A stretch of 64,000 nt of DNA from Gigaspora rosea (taxonomy: Eukaryota > Glomeromycota > Glomeromycetes > Diversisporales > Gigasporaceae). The notes under the pieces are model-generated. The model ran no database searches and was not told the origin of the DNA. It saw only the letters and a program-made list of their open reading frames with translations. Below, one piece after another: positions 11,978 through 22,959 of this stretch. How positions within the stretch are numbered: position 1 is the first letter of the stretch; every line of letters begins with the position of its first letter. The stretch spans positions 314,103-378,102 of the forward strand of contig QKWP01000030.1 in the NCBI GenBank assembly GCA_003550325.1, in the 5' to 3' direction. A program made the translations under genes and the position numbers.

Positions 11978-13477
11978 AGGTAGGGTGAACATAAAGCATT
12001 TCTAATAGTAATCACGTTGTAATCATATGAAATCATGTGATTGACCAATCAGGATTGTAAACAACGTGATCTGGCCAATCAGAATTAGCAATTTCTTGTG
12101 CTATCTAAGTAAATTTAGGTCTATATAAGTTTTTTTATCAATATATGAAGATGGATTTTTTCAAATATTATGAGTTCTAGAATTCCATAATTATGAAAAT
12201 AAGGGCTCACTCTATGTGATACCAAATTTTTGTTAAAATTGGTCACAGTATTACTATCAGATGGTAGAGCGTTAAACAACCACCAGTATAGTCTCAGGAT
12301 AGTAAGCTGGACTTTAGTTATAAAAAGTAGGTATATGAGCAGGAATTAACAAAGGGAAGTCTAAGGGAGAGCGAAATACTTTGACGTAAAAGGAATTGAA
12401 TAAGATATATATATAAGGTGGGGAGATAATTATGTGATCAAGGTAAAGTATATAGTTTAATTAGGGGAGGTAATTAGTATATTACATATATTAATATATC
12501 AATGTAAGGTTTAAATGTATTAACAATTTAATTAATTATTACAGTAAATCTATCAAACAATGAAATCAGTAAATTAATTTAAACGATGTAATATAACAAT
12601 GCACGAGTGTCAATATATTGATTTAATAAATAATACAAATAGCATAGTTTAATGCTAACAAGCAGTGTTAAGAATTCGACAATACAAAAATAAAGATTTA
12701 TAAGTTGCCTTCAGCTTTAAAATGCCTACTAACTTATAATTAGAGTTTATTAAGCAGAGCGAAGTCTGAAGAAACTTTATTAAAGCAAAACCTTCGACTT
12801 TAAATACATAATCAATATATATAAAGAAATTATACTAGTCTATTGTAGGAGTATCGTTATTCTGATAGTCATATCTAATGCATTCATAATTTTACACGAC
12901 AATAATTTTGGGATCAATCGTATGGCTTTCTAAATGCCACAAACAAAACGATAATAATTGAATGCTTCAATTTCATTTAATCCTCCTATGAACTTTAATT
13001 ACTCGCTCTCTTTGTACAATGAGCGATTTGGTAATATTTAAATGCTTTATGTTCGTTTGTTCCTGAATGAAGCAATAATATTTCATATATAATTGTTCTA
13101 TGTATTAAGAAGATTACGTGATGAAAGACATAAAAGATGATTCGTCATATAATTATATAAAGCTAGGGTTCGCGTTATCCATCTATGCAGGATAATATAA
13201 AATATAAATAAGGAAAATAGATATAATATAGTAGTATTACAAATAAAGAAAAATAATCAGAAAAGAAACGTAGTACAGGAGTACAGTTAAAAGAAGGTTT
13301 AAGGGTGATCGATTGGAAGGTCGATCGGTCAATCAAAGCATGTATAAAAAAATTTTTAATTTGCAGGGGTAACAATGGTTCTAAAAAATTTTATCAGGGG
13401 CATGTATTTAATTTCTATATAAAATCTTATAGTACCATGTAGATCATATGAAAATTGATCTACGTTCACCCTACCCT
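11978..13477. mobile_element. PIF/Harbinger-like element (1.5 kb), non-coding
   Basis: Ends AGGTAGGGTGAACATAAAGC (left) and the complement of AGGGTAGGGTGAACGTAGAT (right) are flanked by TAA at 11975-11977 and 13478-13480. The inverted repeat is short (about 16 bp) and the interior has no long ORF. A tRNA D-arm-like stretch (AGATGGTAGAGCG, near 12260) has no matching box B downstream. Superfamily assigned from the 3-bp TAA target only. Confidence 0.55.
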
Positions 13478-13661
13478 TAAACCTATTACTGTACTTGGCA
13501 ATAAATCTGAACAACTACAAACCCCAAAACAATTGCTATTTAAAAAAAATAAGATAAGTATAAATAATAATATTGATATTTTTCAAATATAGACAAAAAA
13601 GGAAACCTTAAATTGCTTCATTACTTTCCAATTTATTAGTAGAGATTGATTCCAAAATGAT

Positions 13662-13885
13662 TATTGTCTGGAGTGTAGTGATAGACTCATACTTTTACGC
13701 CCTTTGATGACCATAACTACGTTTTTGATACATTTTTACTAAAAATATCAAAAACGTAGCTGTTGCATTTTCCAGATGTAACACTGCGTGTCTATATTTG
13801 CACATTTAGTGCAACAACAATACAGGTTTTACGCATTTGTATCATGGGCTGATTCGAATCAATTACCCGGGTAACTAATTTATAT
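13662..13885 (+). repeat. Dispersed repeat with perfect hairpin, copy 1
   Basis: Closely similar, in the same orientation, to 63014-63237. Shared landmarks are TTACGCCCTTTGATGACCAT, a hairpin formed by ACGTTTTTGATA and TATCAAAAACGT, TTTGCACATTTAGTGCAACA and GGGCTGATTCGAATCAATTA. There is no continuous reading frame. The degree of conservation relative to the surrounding sequence suggests recent spread or constraint. Confidence 0.75.
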
Positions 13886-13934
13886 GTATTGTAATTCTGT
13901 AATTATTGAATTATGATAACCCTTTTTTTTGATT

Positions 13935-14700
13935 ATTTTGCAGTACTAACGGGGTTTTTTTCTTTAGAATGAACGTTTGACAGAACATAGCGCAATAGTT
14001 AGAATGAGACAGTTAGTATAAAATAGTATTTTTTTTATATATATATTTTGCAGTACTAACAGTTTTTTTCTTTAGCGAACGTAGTACGATTGGTATACAT
14101 AGTATTTTATATATATATATATATATTATTTTGCAGGTCTAACAGTTTTTTTCTTTAGAATATAGTAATTGTTTGACGGAACGTAGTGCGATAATTAGAA
14201 CTTGTTGTTAGTATACGATAGTATTTTTTTTTTATTATTATTATTTTGCAGTACTAACAGGTTTTTTTTAGAACGAGTGTAGTATGTTTGTTTGATGGAA
14301 CGTAGTATGATAATTTGAACGGACAGTTAGTATATGATAGCAATAGTTTTTTTTTTTATATATATATATATTTTGTAGTACTAATGGATCTTTTTTTTTA
14401 GATTGTTAGTATGGAACGTAGCGTGATAAAATAGACAGGCACATGGTTAGTGTATGATACTGTAGTATTTTTTTATTTTCATTTTTATTTTGCAGTACTA
14501 ACAGTTTTTTCTTTAGAATGAACGTTTGACAGAATGTAGCACGATAGTTAGAACGGAAGTACGATAGTATTTTTTTATTTTTTATTTTATTATTTTTATA
14601 TACATATAAATTTTTTTCTTTTTTGAAGTGTACTAACAGTTTTTTTTTCTTTAGACGAACATAATACAGTAGTTAGAATGAACGGAGTTATCACCATATA
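13935..14700 (+). repeat. Tandem repeat of TACTAAC + T-tract + TTTAG units
   Basis: Seven imperfect units, 83-135 bp apart, each contain GCAGTACTAACAG (or close variants, at 13944, 14054, 14137, 14252, 14379, 14496 and 14631), then 7-10 T residues, then CTTTAG. A G+C-richer GAACGT..GACAGAACGTAG segment follows, ending in GTATACGATAGTATTTTT. The TACTAAC-pyrimidine-TAG order is that of a spliceosomal branch site and 3' splice site. No flanking exon could be recognised. Confidence 0.75.
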
Positions 14701-15204
14701 TCTTTGTTACTGTATTTCAAAAATGGTTTGGGTAAGTACTTTCTCATAGTAGAATAGTAAGAATAAAAAAAATCTAATATACCCCAATTTCTTGAATGTC
14801 TTTCGCTTATCTTTACAATTCCATTTCAATAAAAATGGCCAACTTAATTGACTTGTATCAATGCCAATAACAACTTGATTGCAACTTGATTTAATTTACA
14901 TTATCGGCGTTATTATTACCGGTACATTTATATAAAATTCTTATTGTCTACTATGCATTCCGTGAGAATTTTGTGTTATCTGTACTACATTCTGTGTTTA
15001 CAACCCAATTCTGTGAAAAACGAAAAAAAAATTACAAATTTTTAAAAATAAAATTTAAATAATAAATAAAAAAATATAAATACATATAAAAATAATAAAA
15101 ATTAAAATATATAATAAATAAAAAAAACCAAAAAATAAAAATTAAAGAAAATAAAAAAATTATAAAATTAAAAAAAAAAATTGTTATAATTGTTGAATTA
15201 ATTT
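14701..15204. other. Gene-free A-rich stretch
   Basis: Nothing recognised apart from A-rich low-complexity sequence from about 15010. Confidence 0.4.
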
Positions 15205-15515
15205 AGCATTCACCAGTGGTGAAATTCACCGGTGATTATCCATCTATACATAATTATATGTAGCAAAACAAATAAAAATTAAATCTATTTAATATTAGGG
15301 TAAGGGTAAGAACTGGGATGGGGCAGGGGGTATAGTTTATACCAAAATTTTACAAGAAATTTTTTTTTTGTATAAAAAAAGTAGCTTCATAGACAAAATT
15401 TTTAGTTAAAAGCGATTTTTTAAAAGTTCTTATTTTTGTTACACAAAAATGTTTTGCATGTTACACCTGATCCTTAATTCTAATTGGATTGGTGAAATTC
15501 ACTACCAGTGAGCAT
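15205..15515. mobile_element. Telomere-core MITE, copy 2
   Basis: Ends GCATTCACCAGTGGTGAAAT and the complement of ATGCTCACTGGTAGTGAATT form TIRs with TAA/TTA on the outside. The interior carries ATTAGGGTAAGGGTAAG, an AATTTTACAAGAAATTTTTT core and TTACACCTGATCCTTAATTC, the shared landmarks of this family. Confidence 0.6.
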
Positions 15516-16440
15516 TAAACTTATCCATAATTGTTATATCGTTATTAAAATAAAAAAATAATATGATACTAAAAATTAAAAAAATAAAAAAAATTAAAAA
15601 AATAAAAATTAAAATAATAAATAAAAAAAAACATAAATATGTTATAAAAATAAAACAAATAAAAATTAAAAATTAAAAAAATAATACTAAAAATTAAAAA
15701 ATTAAAAAAAATAAAATCGTTATTAATAAAATAAAAAAAAATAATACTAAAAATTAAAAAAATTAAAAAAANNNNNNNNNNNNNNNNNNNNNNNNNNNNN
15801 NNNNNNNNNNNNNNNNNNNNNNNNNNNNNNNNNNNNNNNNNNNNNNNNNNNNNNNNNNNNNNNNNNNNNNNNNNNNNNNNNNNNNNNNNNNNNNNNNNNN
15901 NNNNNNNNNNNNNNNNNNNNNNNNNNNNNNNNNNNNNNNNNNNNNNNNNNNNNNNNNNNNNNNNNNNNNNNNNNNNNNNNNNNNNNNNNNNNNNNNNNNN
16001 NNNAAAAAATAAAAAAAATAAAAAATAAAAATAAAATAAAAAAAATTAAAAAAAATTATAAAATTAAAAAAAAAATAAAAAATTGTTATGTATATATTGT
16101 TATTAAAATATAAAAAGAATAATAATAAAAATTAAAAGAATTAAAAAAAATTAAAAAATTGTTTATAAAAATATTAGAAATAAAAAAATCATTAAAATAA
16201 ATTTGTAAAATAATAATAATAATAATAATAATAATTTTTTTATAAAAATATATAAAAAAATAATAATAATTTTATTATAAATTATAAATATAAATATATA
16301 TATAAAAAAAAATAAAAAAATAAATAAATTTATTATAAATATATATATATATATATATAAAATTAATTTATTATAAAAATATAAAAAAATAACTAAAAAA
16401 TAAATTTATTATAAAAATATATAAAATTATAAATTTTAAC
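15516..16440. repeat. A/T low-complexity tract with assembly gap
   Basis: Long runs of AAAAATTAAAAA, TAATAATAA and TATATA. Unresolved bases (N) fill 15772-16003 (232 positions). The repeat length here is not trustworthy. Confidence 0.9.
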
Positions 16441-16923
16441 GCTCCAGACTCACACCAGTTTCCAGTTCCTAGTATATAATACTATACAACTGCTCAATCT
16501 AGTCACTTAGATCAAACTATTGTTTTGCATCAAATCGATTTATTGATTTTAAGAGCAGTGTATGATAGGATAAAAAGCTAAAAAATCAGTTTATAGATCT
16601 TTTCTTTCTATTACTCATATATAAGAATGTTTATTATTTGTTTTAATAATGATTATTTAATAAAAGGTTTGAGATATTAGTTTGACCAGAGTTTAGGCAA
16701 ACTATTATAGTTTGGCCAGCAAACATAATCAAACTAATCTATTGAGTCAGAAACCATTTCAAAGGCATATCTGATTAGTCATACCACTTGGCCTATTGTT
16801 TCATACACATGGTCTCAGCCATGTTAATTTGAGATAAAAAGCCACCTGATAGTATCAGGTGGCTGGTACTGTAATATGACCCATTCAAATCCAGATTATC
16901 AGAATGAAATATTCTTAACTGTG
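16441..16923. other. Gene-free stretch with a small perfect hairpin
   Basis: At 16841-16863 GCCACCTGATAGTATCAGGTGGC forms an 11-bp stem. No gene or transposon end was recognised. Confidence 0.4.
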
Positions 16924-17139
16924 CCCCTTACACCGTCAGGCTAATCCACAGTAAATATAAAGTCTGATGTGACTTAAAAGATAAAATGCAAATCAAAAAT
17001 GTTAACAGTTGTGCTCCGGATGATCATGTGATTGTCCATAAATCAATCCAAACGATCATTAATGATATCATCAATTAATTGTTAATAATAAAAACAATAG
17101 TAATTATCGATATAATTACCCCATTATTTTCTTTATTAA

Positions 17140-17580
17140 TTCACTTCATATTTCATTTATAGTTCGCTTTATATTTTTCTTCATACTTCATTTATAGTTT
17201 GCTTTATACTTTGTTTTATATTTCGCTTTATACTTTGTTTTATATTTTGCTTTATATTTTGCTTTATCATTCGCTTCATACTTTTTTATATTTTGCTTCA
17301 CATTTCACATTATATTCTCTTCATATTTCGCTTCACATTTTGCTTTATACATTGCTTTATAATTCGCTTCGTACTTCATTTTATTTTTTGCTTTCCATTT
17401 CACTTCCCATTTCACTTCATATTTCACTTCATATTTTGCATCATATTTCACTTCATATTTCACATCATATTTTGCTTCATATTGCTTCATATTTTGTTTC
17501 ATATTTTGTTTCATATTTCGCTTCATATTCGCTTTATATTTTGCTTCATATTCGCTTTAAATTTCGCTTCATATGAAAAA
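17140..17580. repeat. Minisatellite, CTTCATATTTC-type ~15-bp unit
   Basis: About 30 imperfect copies of a unit such as TTCATATTTCGCTTCATA. Because the unit is a multiple of three and stop-free in several frames, ORFs of 73-125 codons appear on both strands (tandem F/I/L/H/Y or K/Y/E/M repeats). They are artefacts of the repeat. Confidence 0.85.
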
Positions 17581-18388
17581 AAACAATAATAATGATGATA
17601 ATAATGCAACACGATTCGTTCAACTTGTCTGATTTACCTACTCACTTCAGAAATACTTCTATCTAATAATACTTATAAAATAAAAATTATAATAAATTTG
17701 AACTAATGGTTAAATCTGAAAAATAAATATTTGGCAATTTAATGTGGATTTATACATAGATCTTAACAGCAAAGAAGGTGCTTGAAATTGGTTAAGTGAA
17801 CTTTAAGAAATGTCAAAGACCACTATGCGGCTAAGAAAGATCACGAAAACAGCTGAATTTTATTATTGGAAAAACTAGCTGCTTATCTCTATCAACGAAA
17901 TTCTACCGTAACTGATAAAGGCTGAATCATTACGAAGTGGACAAAAATTCGAGTACAAAAATTGAAGAAAGTGTAAGATGTCAACCGACTATAATGAAAA
18001 CACATAAAAAAGGAAAAACTTCCAAGAAAAAATGTACAGTATAATTTATTGAAAAACATTAACATGAGCAAACAAAGTTAATAATAACGTAAAAGTATTT
18101 AAACGTTCATAGATGTATACTTATTTCATATGCTGTAATATTTGCGCGAAGTACATAATTGATGAAAAGAAATATGTAAAATTAACTGCTAAATCAAACT
18201 TCAAAACTTTTCTGAATATTCATTCCGGACTATCACGTGATCATCCGGAGCAGCAACCTGGTACACATTTTCGCAGTGCAGATAAAATTAAAAACATAAT
18301 AAATAATTATTACGTATTAAAAAAAACAATATTTATTATGCCTTAATAGTTGAAAAAATAATACTGTAATTTAATTATGATTTTTATC

Positions 18389-18696
18389 ATTTAGTGCTAG
18401 TGCGTTGTAACGCACTCTATAAGATCTGGTGTAATGTGAAATCAAAACAACCAAAACACAACCCGTTCTTTTTGTTAGTTAAGGGTTAGGGTAAGGTGGA
18501 AGTAATGCACGGCGGAAAGAGGTGTTTTATAGTAAAATTTTGCAAGAAATTTTTTTTGTTAGAGTATGAAAAGTGGTTTCATAAGCAAAAATATAAGCTT
18601 TTAAAACCGTTATTTTTTTCGTTTTCACGTTACACTGATCCTACGATCTGATTGGTTTATCAGGTGGGTGTTACAACGCACATGCGCTAAATTATA
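18389..18696. mobile_element. Telomere-core MITE, copy 3
   Basis: TIRs built on GTGCGTTGTAACGCAC (left) and the complement of GTGCGTTGTAACACCC (right), with a second inverted pair GGTGTAATGTGAAA / AGTGTAACGTGAAA inside. The interior has AGGGTTAGGGTAAGG, the core ATAGTAAAATTTTGCAAGAA and TTACACTGATCCTACGATCT. A TA target is possible at both ends. Confidence 0.65.
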
Positions 18697-19107
18697 TACT
18701 CTTTAATTCCGTAATTATTACGCATTAAATAGTTACGAAAATAATAATTTAATTATTACATATTAAATATTTACGAAAATAATAATAAATTTTTATTATT
18801 TTTTAACGATTTACGAAACAAGTAAATAATTTATTATTATGATCATATTAAATATTAATTTATTGCTACGTAAGAAATACGCATTATCTCTAATATAATA
18901 TTTAATTGTTATCATAATCATAAATCTAGGCCAACATCGGAATTTAAATTCAATGTTGTACAAAAAATTTGCAGGCAAATTTTTTGCCTGCGAGACGGTG
19001 TAAGGGGTAGGTCGATTTGCGATCCATAGATTTTTTGACGAAAATTTAGTACCTTATATTTGAACTCTGATAGATGTGTAAATTTTATTAATAAAATAAA
19101 ACTTTAA

Positions 19108-21183
19108 TTACATAGTGTTTGGAATTTTAAACTCTTGTAATTTAGAAACTATAACCTCTGATATTTTCTTTGTATTAATAGACTTACTGGTGTACATAGA
19201 ATCTGGATGCTTCGGTATGATTTTTTGGTTAATTATTTTATCAGCGTTTAAAAATTGAGTTTTGATTTCACTCTCTTTAGTGCTATTGATGTCATCAAGC
19301 CAATTTTGAATCTCGGAACGAATTACATTTGCAGTAGGTCGCTTTTTAAAATCAAAATTCAGACATTCTCTTGCCAATTTAACATAACAATCAGGTGTTC
19401 CAGAAGCAAAATCAGGCCGTAATCCATTACAAATTTTTATTGCAAGACTACTGTCAAATGATACACCATCAAAAGCTCTTTGGCCAGTCGATATTTCTGT
19501 CATGACGATTCCAAATCCATACATATCAGCTGCCTGTGTGAATTCTTCCTTTTGAAATAAAACTTCTGGAGCTATATATGGCATAACGCCTTTAATTTCA
19601 TCGGATTGTAGAGTAATGTATGATATAGATAATCCTAAATCAGTAATATATGCAGTATCCAAATCATCTTTTTGTAAAATATTGCCACTATGTAAATCTC
19701 GATGAATAAGATTTTTAGAATGAATTGTTTCAATATCAAAAGCAATATTTCGTAATAATTTTAACTTATTCTCCCATTTCATTTGTGATACAGCGAAAAG
19801 ATTTTTGCGTAAGGAACCCAATTCTGCATATTCTAATACAAGATAATAATCTTTAGATTTTTCATCTTGTGATATCCCGTAGCATTTTAAAAATGAAGAA
19901 TTTTCACTTCCAATATCACAATACGTTTTCAACTGTATCATAATTTAATTAATATTTTTTAACAAATAATATTATTAATAATAAAATTTTGATAAACTTA
20001 CTTCTCTCAAAAATTCTTCTTGATAATCATTTGAATTACGAATTAATTTAAGCGCGACAGATAACCATGATTTATGATTAAACCATCTAGCAGAAGATAC
20101 GGTTCCAAATCCACCTCGCCCGATTTCCTTAATATTTTTAAATTCATGATTTGGAATCCAAGATATATTATATTTATTTTTGATAGTATTTTTTCCATTA
20201 TCATTACCTAAGATAGCAGACTTAAGATAATATTCAAAAGCTTTTCGACTATTTGTTTTAGTTCCAATTCCCTTTTCATAACAATTGCCAACACTAAACG
20301 TTCCGACGGCGTAACCCATCTCAGCTGACTTCAGGTACCATTCGAAAGCTTTACGATCGTTTTTTTCTGTTCCAATTCCATCATTATAACAAATTCCAAC
20401 ATGATATGCTCCAGTATCATCCCCCATATCTGCAGATTTTTGATAATAAATGAATGCTTTATGGTCATCTTTTTCAACTCCAATTCCATGATGATAACAA
20501 TATCCAACACTATGTGTTCCATTTGCATTTCCCATCTCTGCAGATTTTTGATAATAGATGAATGCTTTATGTTCATCCTTTTCAACTCCAATTCCATGAT
20601 GATAACAATATCCAATATCGTGCGTTCCATTTGCATGTCCCATCTCTGCTGATTCTTGATAATAGATGAATGCTTTATTTTCATCCTTTTCAACTCCAAT
20701 TCCCCTGTAATAGCATTCTCCAACAATATATGTTCCATTAGCATCACCCATATCAGCAGACTGCTGATAATAAATGAATGCTTTATGGTCATCCTTTTCA
20801 ATACCAATTCCATTTCTATAACAATATCCAACATAATATGCTCCATTAGCAACACCAATATCAGCAGACTGCTGATAATAAATGAATGCCTTACGTTCAT
20901 CCCTTTCAACACCAATTCCATTTCTATAACAATATCCAACATTATATGTTCCATCAGCATTCCCCATTTCGGCTGATTTTTGATAATAAATAAATGCCTT
21001 ATGTTCATCTTTTTCAACTCCAATTCCATGACAATAGCATTCACCAACAAGATATGATCCTTTAGCATGGCCTAATTCTGAGGATTTTTTATAATATTCG
21101 AAAGCCTTTTCCTCGCTTTTTTCAACATTATACCCAATAGCATAATGGCTTCCAAGTTCAAATAATTCATCTTTATCGTCCTT
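19108..21183 (-). CDS. Sel1-repeat / TKL-type protein kinase fusion (5' end unresolved)
   Basis: Two exons: 20002 to at least 21183, and 19108-19932, joined across a 69-bp intron (phase 0). The visible protein is 668 residues. Residues ~12-335 are nine Sel1-like repeats of 36 residues (pattern GYCYRNGIGVEKDEHKAFIY...SAEMGNANGT), the first degenerate. Residues ~350-610 are a kinase domain: P-loop GRGGFG (355-360), VALK with the ATP lysine (379), HRDLHSGN (catalytic Asp 473, Asn 478), metal Asp 492 in DLG rather than DFG, APE 515-517, and the C-lobe KRP Arg (592). All key residues are present, so an active Ser/Thr or dual-specificity kinase is likely. Sel1 repeats are protein-binding superhelices, so they probably recruit partners or substrates. 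The start codon is unresolved: in-frame sequence continues into a 17-base A tract with no ATG before a stop near 21237, so an upstream exon is likely. The first in-frame ATG is residue 73. AATAAA follows the stop closely. Confidence 0.9.
19933..20001 (-). other. Intron of the Sel1-kinase gene
   Basis: Begins GTAAGT and ends ATGATACAG, 69 bp, very AT-rich. Removing it joins FLRE to LKTYCDIG in frame. This puts the junction just after the alphaC-helix glutamate region, where kinase similarity is continuous. Without splicing, exon 1 would end after eight unrelated residues. Confidence 0.9.
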
Positions 21184-21446
21184 TTTTTTTTTTTTTTTGT
21201 ATATCGGTATGTAACATACACCGCTTAAATAAATATATTAATATTCAACATCGAAAATATTTTTTTATTATTTTAATTAAAAGGTTAAACAAATTAGTTT
21301 GAACAAGTATTCGATTATATGAAAAATATCGAGGGATCAACAGTTTGGGTTAATACGAATTACACAAAAACTCGGATTTTGGACTCCATCGGAGAATTTT
21401 TACACAAATGAAATCATGTTTTACAATACTTTTATGGGAGCATCCA
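21184..21446. other. Upstream region of the kinase gene
   Basis: Contains the 17-bp T tract (21182-21198, an A tract in the gene sense) and AT-rich sequence. A missing first exon of the kinase gene could lie here or beyond the adjacent MITE. A possible acceptor TTATTTAAG sits about 25 bases upstream of the A tract, but no donor or initiating exon was convincing. Confidence 0.35.
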
Positions 21447-21765
21447 CTTATTTGCGCGGGTAATACAAGCTCCTGGAGAGGAAATAGCCAATCGGAGAGT
21501 GCAAATTTTGACTATTCCGGATCAGCCCGACGAAGAATTCGAACACGCAAAAAGAAGAAAAAAGCGAAAATACGCAAAAACTAATGTTTAAATCGACCTT
21601 GGTGCACTAATTAAAAATGACGGGAATGAAGTTTTACTTATATTAAGCATCACTCTAACCCTATAGCCCCTAACGTTAAGGCCCTAACCCTAAAATTTTA
21701 TCTCACGCACTTAGTTTATTTACAAAATCTCCTTTTTTTGTTTGTGTTACCCGCGCAAATAAGTA
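21447..21765. mobile_element. Telomere-core MITE, copy 4 (promoter side of kinase gene)
   Basis: TIRs ACTTATTTGCGCGGGTAATA and the complement of ACTTATTTGCGCGGGTAACA, about 23 bp. The interior carries CTAACCCTATAGCCCCTAAC and GGCCCTAACCCTAAAATTTT, a degenerate telomere-like stretch. It lies some 260 bp upstream of the visible 5' end of the kinase gene. No TSD was resolved. Confidence 0.6.
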
Positions 21766-21861
21766 AAATGGGAAGCTACGTAGTAAGATTTTCTCATCAA
21801 TGAAATTAGGGTAGCTGTGCGACGCAGTCGTATCACAGAGTTAGACAGTTACGGAGGTTTC

Positions 21862-22126
21862 TGTTATCTTGATCAACTGGTTATCAATTTATAACGACTC
21901 GCTTGGAACAAGACACACACTGAAACAACTTTCAGGCGCAAGTAACGCTTCTCTTCTCTTTATTCGTTACAGTCAAAAGGCTCTTTCTATTTATATTAAT
22001 TCTGCGATTACATATATTGTATAACACTTATACTTCTTTATATTTTACTTTTTTCGTTGTAATAAAATAAACTCTTAAATTCTACTATTAAATCGTGAAC
22101 GATGATCACAATAACTTTGCCCAACA
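21862..22126 (-). mobile_element. Possible solo LTR
   Basis: On the minus strand this 265-bp segment begins TGTTGGGC and ends GATAACA (TG...CA with short inverted ends). It contains a TATA-box-like TATAAATAG and a downstream AATAAAG. G+C is higher than the surroundings. The expected 5-bp duplication is not evident (GTTTC on the left, TTATG on the right) and no internal retrotransposon sequence adjoins it, so the call is tentative. Confidence 0.3.
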
Positions 22127-22273
22127 TTATGATACTTGTTTCTGGTTAATGATACCTGACGCATGACGCAGCCTGCGTCATTGACGCATGATGAACCCAT
22201 TTCGTCAGGCAACTTCAAATTGACGAATTGACGAATGACGAAACCCATGACGCATGACTAGCCCACGACGCAT

Positions 22274-22551
22274 GGCAAGTCCGGAATGTGTGACAGGTTA
22301 ATAACAGACTACCACACGAGCAGAAAAACTCAAAACAAACGTTCGTTTTGCCAAAAAATCGGTAAACTGCATAAGAAACCATCTTTTATGCTTTAATAAA
22401 AAGTTTTCCTTGAACGATTTTACTATACATCTTGCTAACATCTGACACTAACCCTAACCCTAACCTAAATATAAATGAACTTTAAAGAATTTTGCACATT
22501 TCGATGTATGATCAACAATATGCATAACCTGTCACACATTCCGGTCTTGCC
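22274..22551. mobile_element. Telomere-core MITE, copy 5
   Basis: TIRs of 27 bp: 22274-22300 (GGCAAGTCCGGAATGTGTGA...) and 22525-22551 (its complement with one or two changes). The interior contains AAACCATCTTTTATGCTTTA, TTGAACGATTTTACTATACA and ACTAACCCTAACCCTAACC. Flanks are GACGCAT and, allowing for the next insertion, GACACAT. Confidence 0.7.
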
Positions 22552-22554
22552 GAC

Positions 22555-22928
22555 TAGGGATCTCAGTGCGATGCGAAATAAAATGCAAATTATGCGGCTA
22601 ATGCTCTACGTTCCCAGAATTATGCGAAACAATCGTAAATTATGCGATTTTTTTCTTACCATTAACCACGTGATAAATATACTCAATTTGGATTGGTCAA
22701 TTTCTTTCAGAACTTTAAATAATTTACGTTGTTAGATTTTCTACTCGGAATATGTCGAAACGGTATATATAAAAAATTTCTGAAATTTGCGTTCAAAAAT
22801 TTTTTATAAAAAAAAAACTGGTCGGTTGGTTAAAAATCGACCAATCACAGGCACTAGTTACTATTATGCGATTTTGGGCCAAATTATGCTTCGCTCATTA
22901 TGCGCATCGCATAAAACTGAGGTCCCTA
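22555..22928. mobile_element. hAT MITE with perfect 8-bp TSD
   Basis: Flanked by TTGCCGAC at 22547-22554 and 22929-22936. Ends TAGGGATCTCAGTGCGATGC and the complement of TAGGGACCTCAGTTTTATGC; subterminal ATTATGCG/CGCATAAT repeats. It inserted at the edge of the previous MITE, duplicating the last bases of that element, which orders the two events. An 86-codon frame across the junction is spurious. Confidence 0.85.
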
Positions 22929-22959
22929 TTGCCGACACATGATGAAACACATGACGCAT

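Larger units (their letters stand above)
16924..19007. mobile_element. Large TIR element, decayed (2.1 kb)
   Basis: Left end CCCCTTACACCGTC and right end GACGGTGTAAGGGG are exact inverted copies. Next to the right end is a GCAGGCAAATTTTTTGCCTGC palindrome-like block, like the one at both ends of 55594-59032, so the two elements are probably related. No TSD resolved. Inside lie a second inverted-repeat pair (17013-17040 and 18227-18256, core GCTCCGGATGATCA), a minisatellite, a stretch at 17600-18060 that reads like decayed coding sequence (many stops in every frame), and a telomere-core MITE. It ends about 100 bp downstream of the kinase gene. Confidence 0.5.

Noticed and set aside
12240..12310. 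tRNA gene suggested by AGATGGTAGAGCG
   Set aside because: Only a D-arm-like motif is present; no box B, T-arm or acceptor pairing was found.
17199..17589. Open frames of 125 and 98 codons (plus) and 73 codons (minus) as genes
   Set aside because: All are translations of one CTTCATATTT minisatellite; the peptide is a simple repeat on both strands.
20331..21068. 245-codon minus-strand frame and plus-strand frames at 20401 and 20656
   Set aside because: Shadows of the 108-bp Sel1 repeat in other frames; the correct frame has recognisable Sel1 motifs and continues into the kinase.
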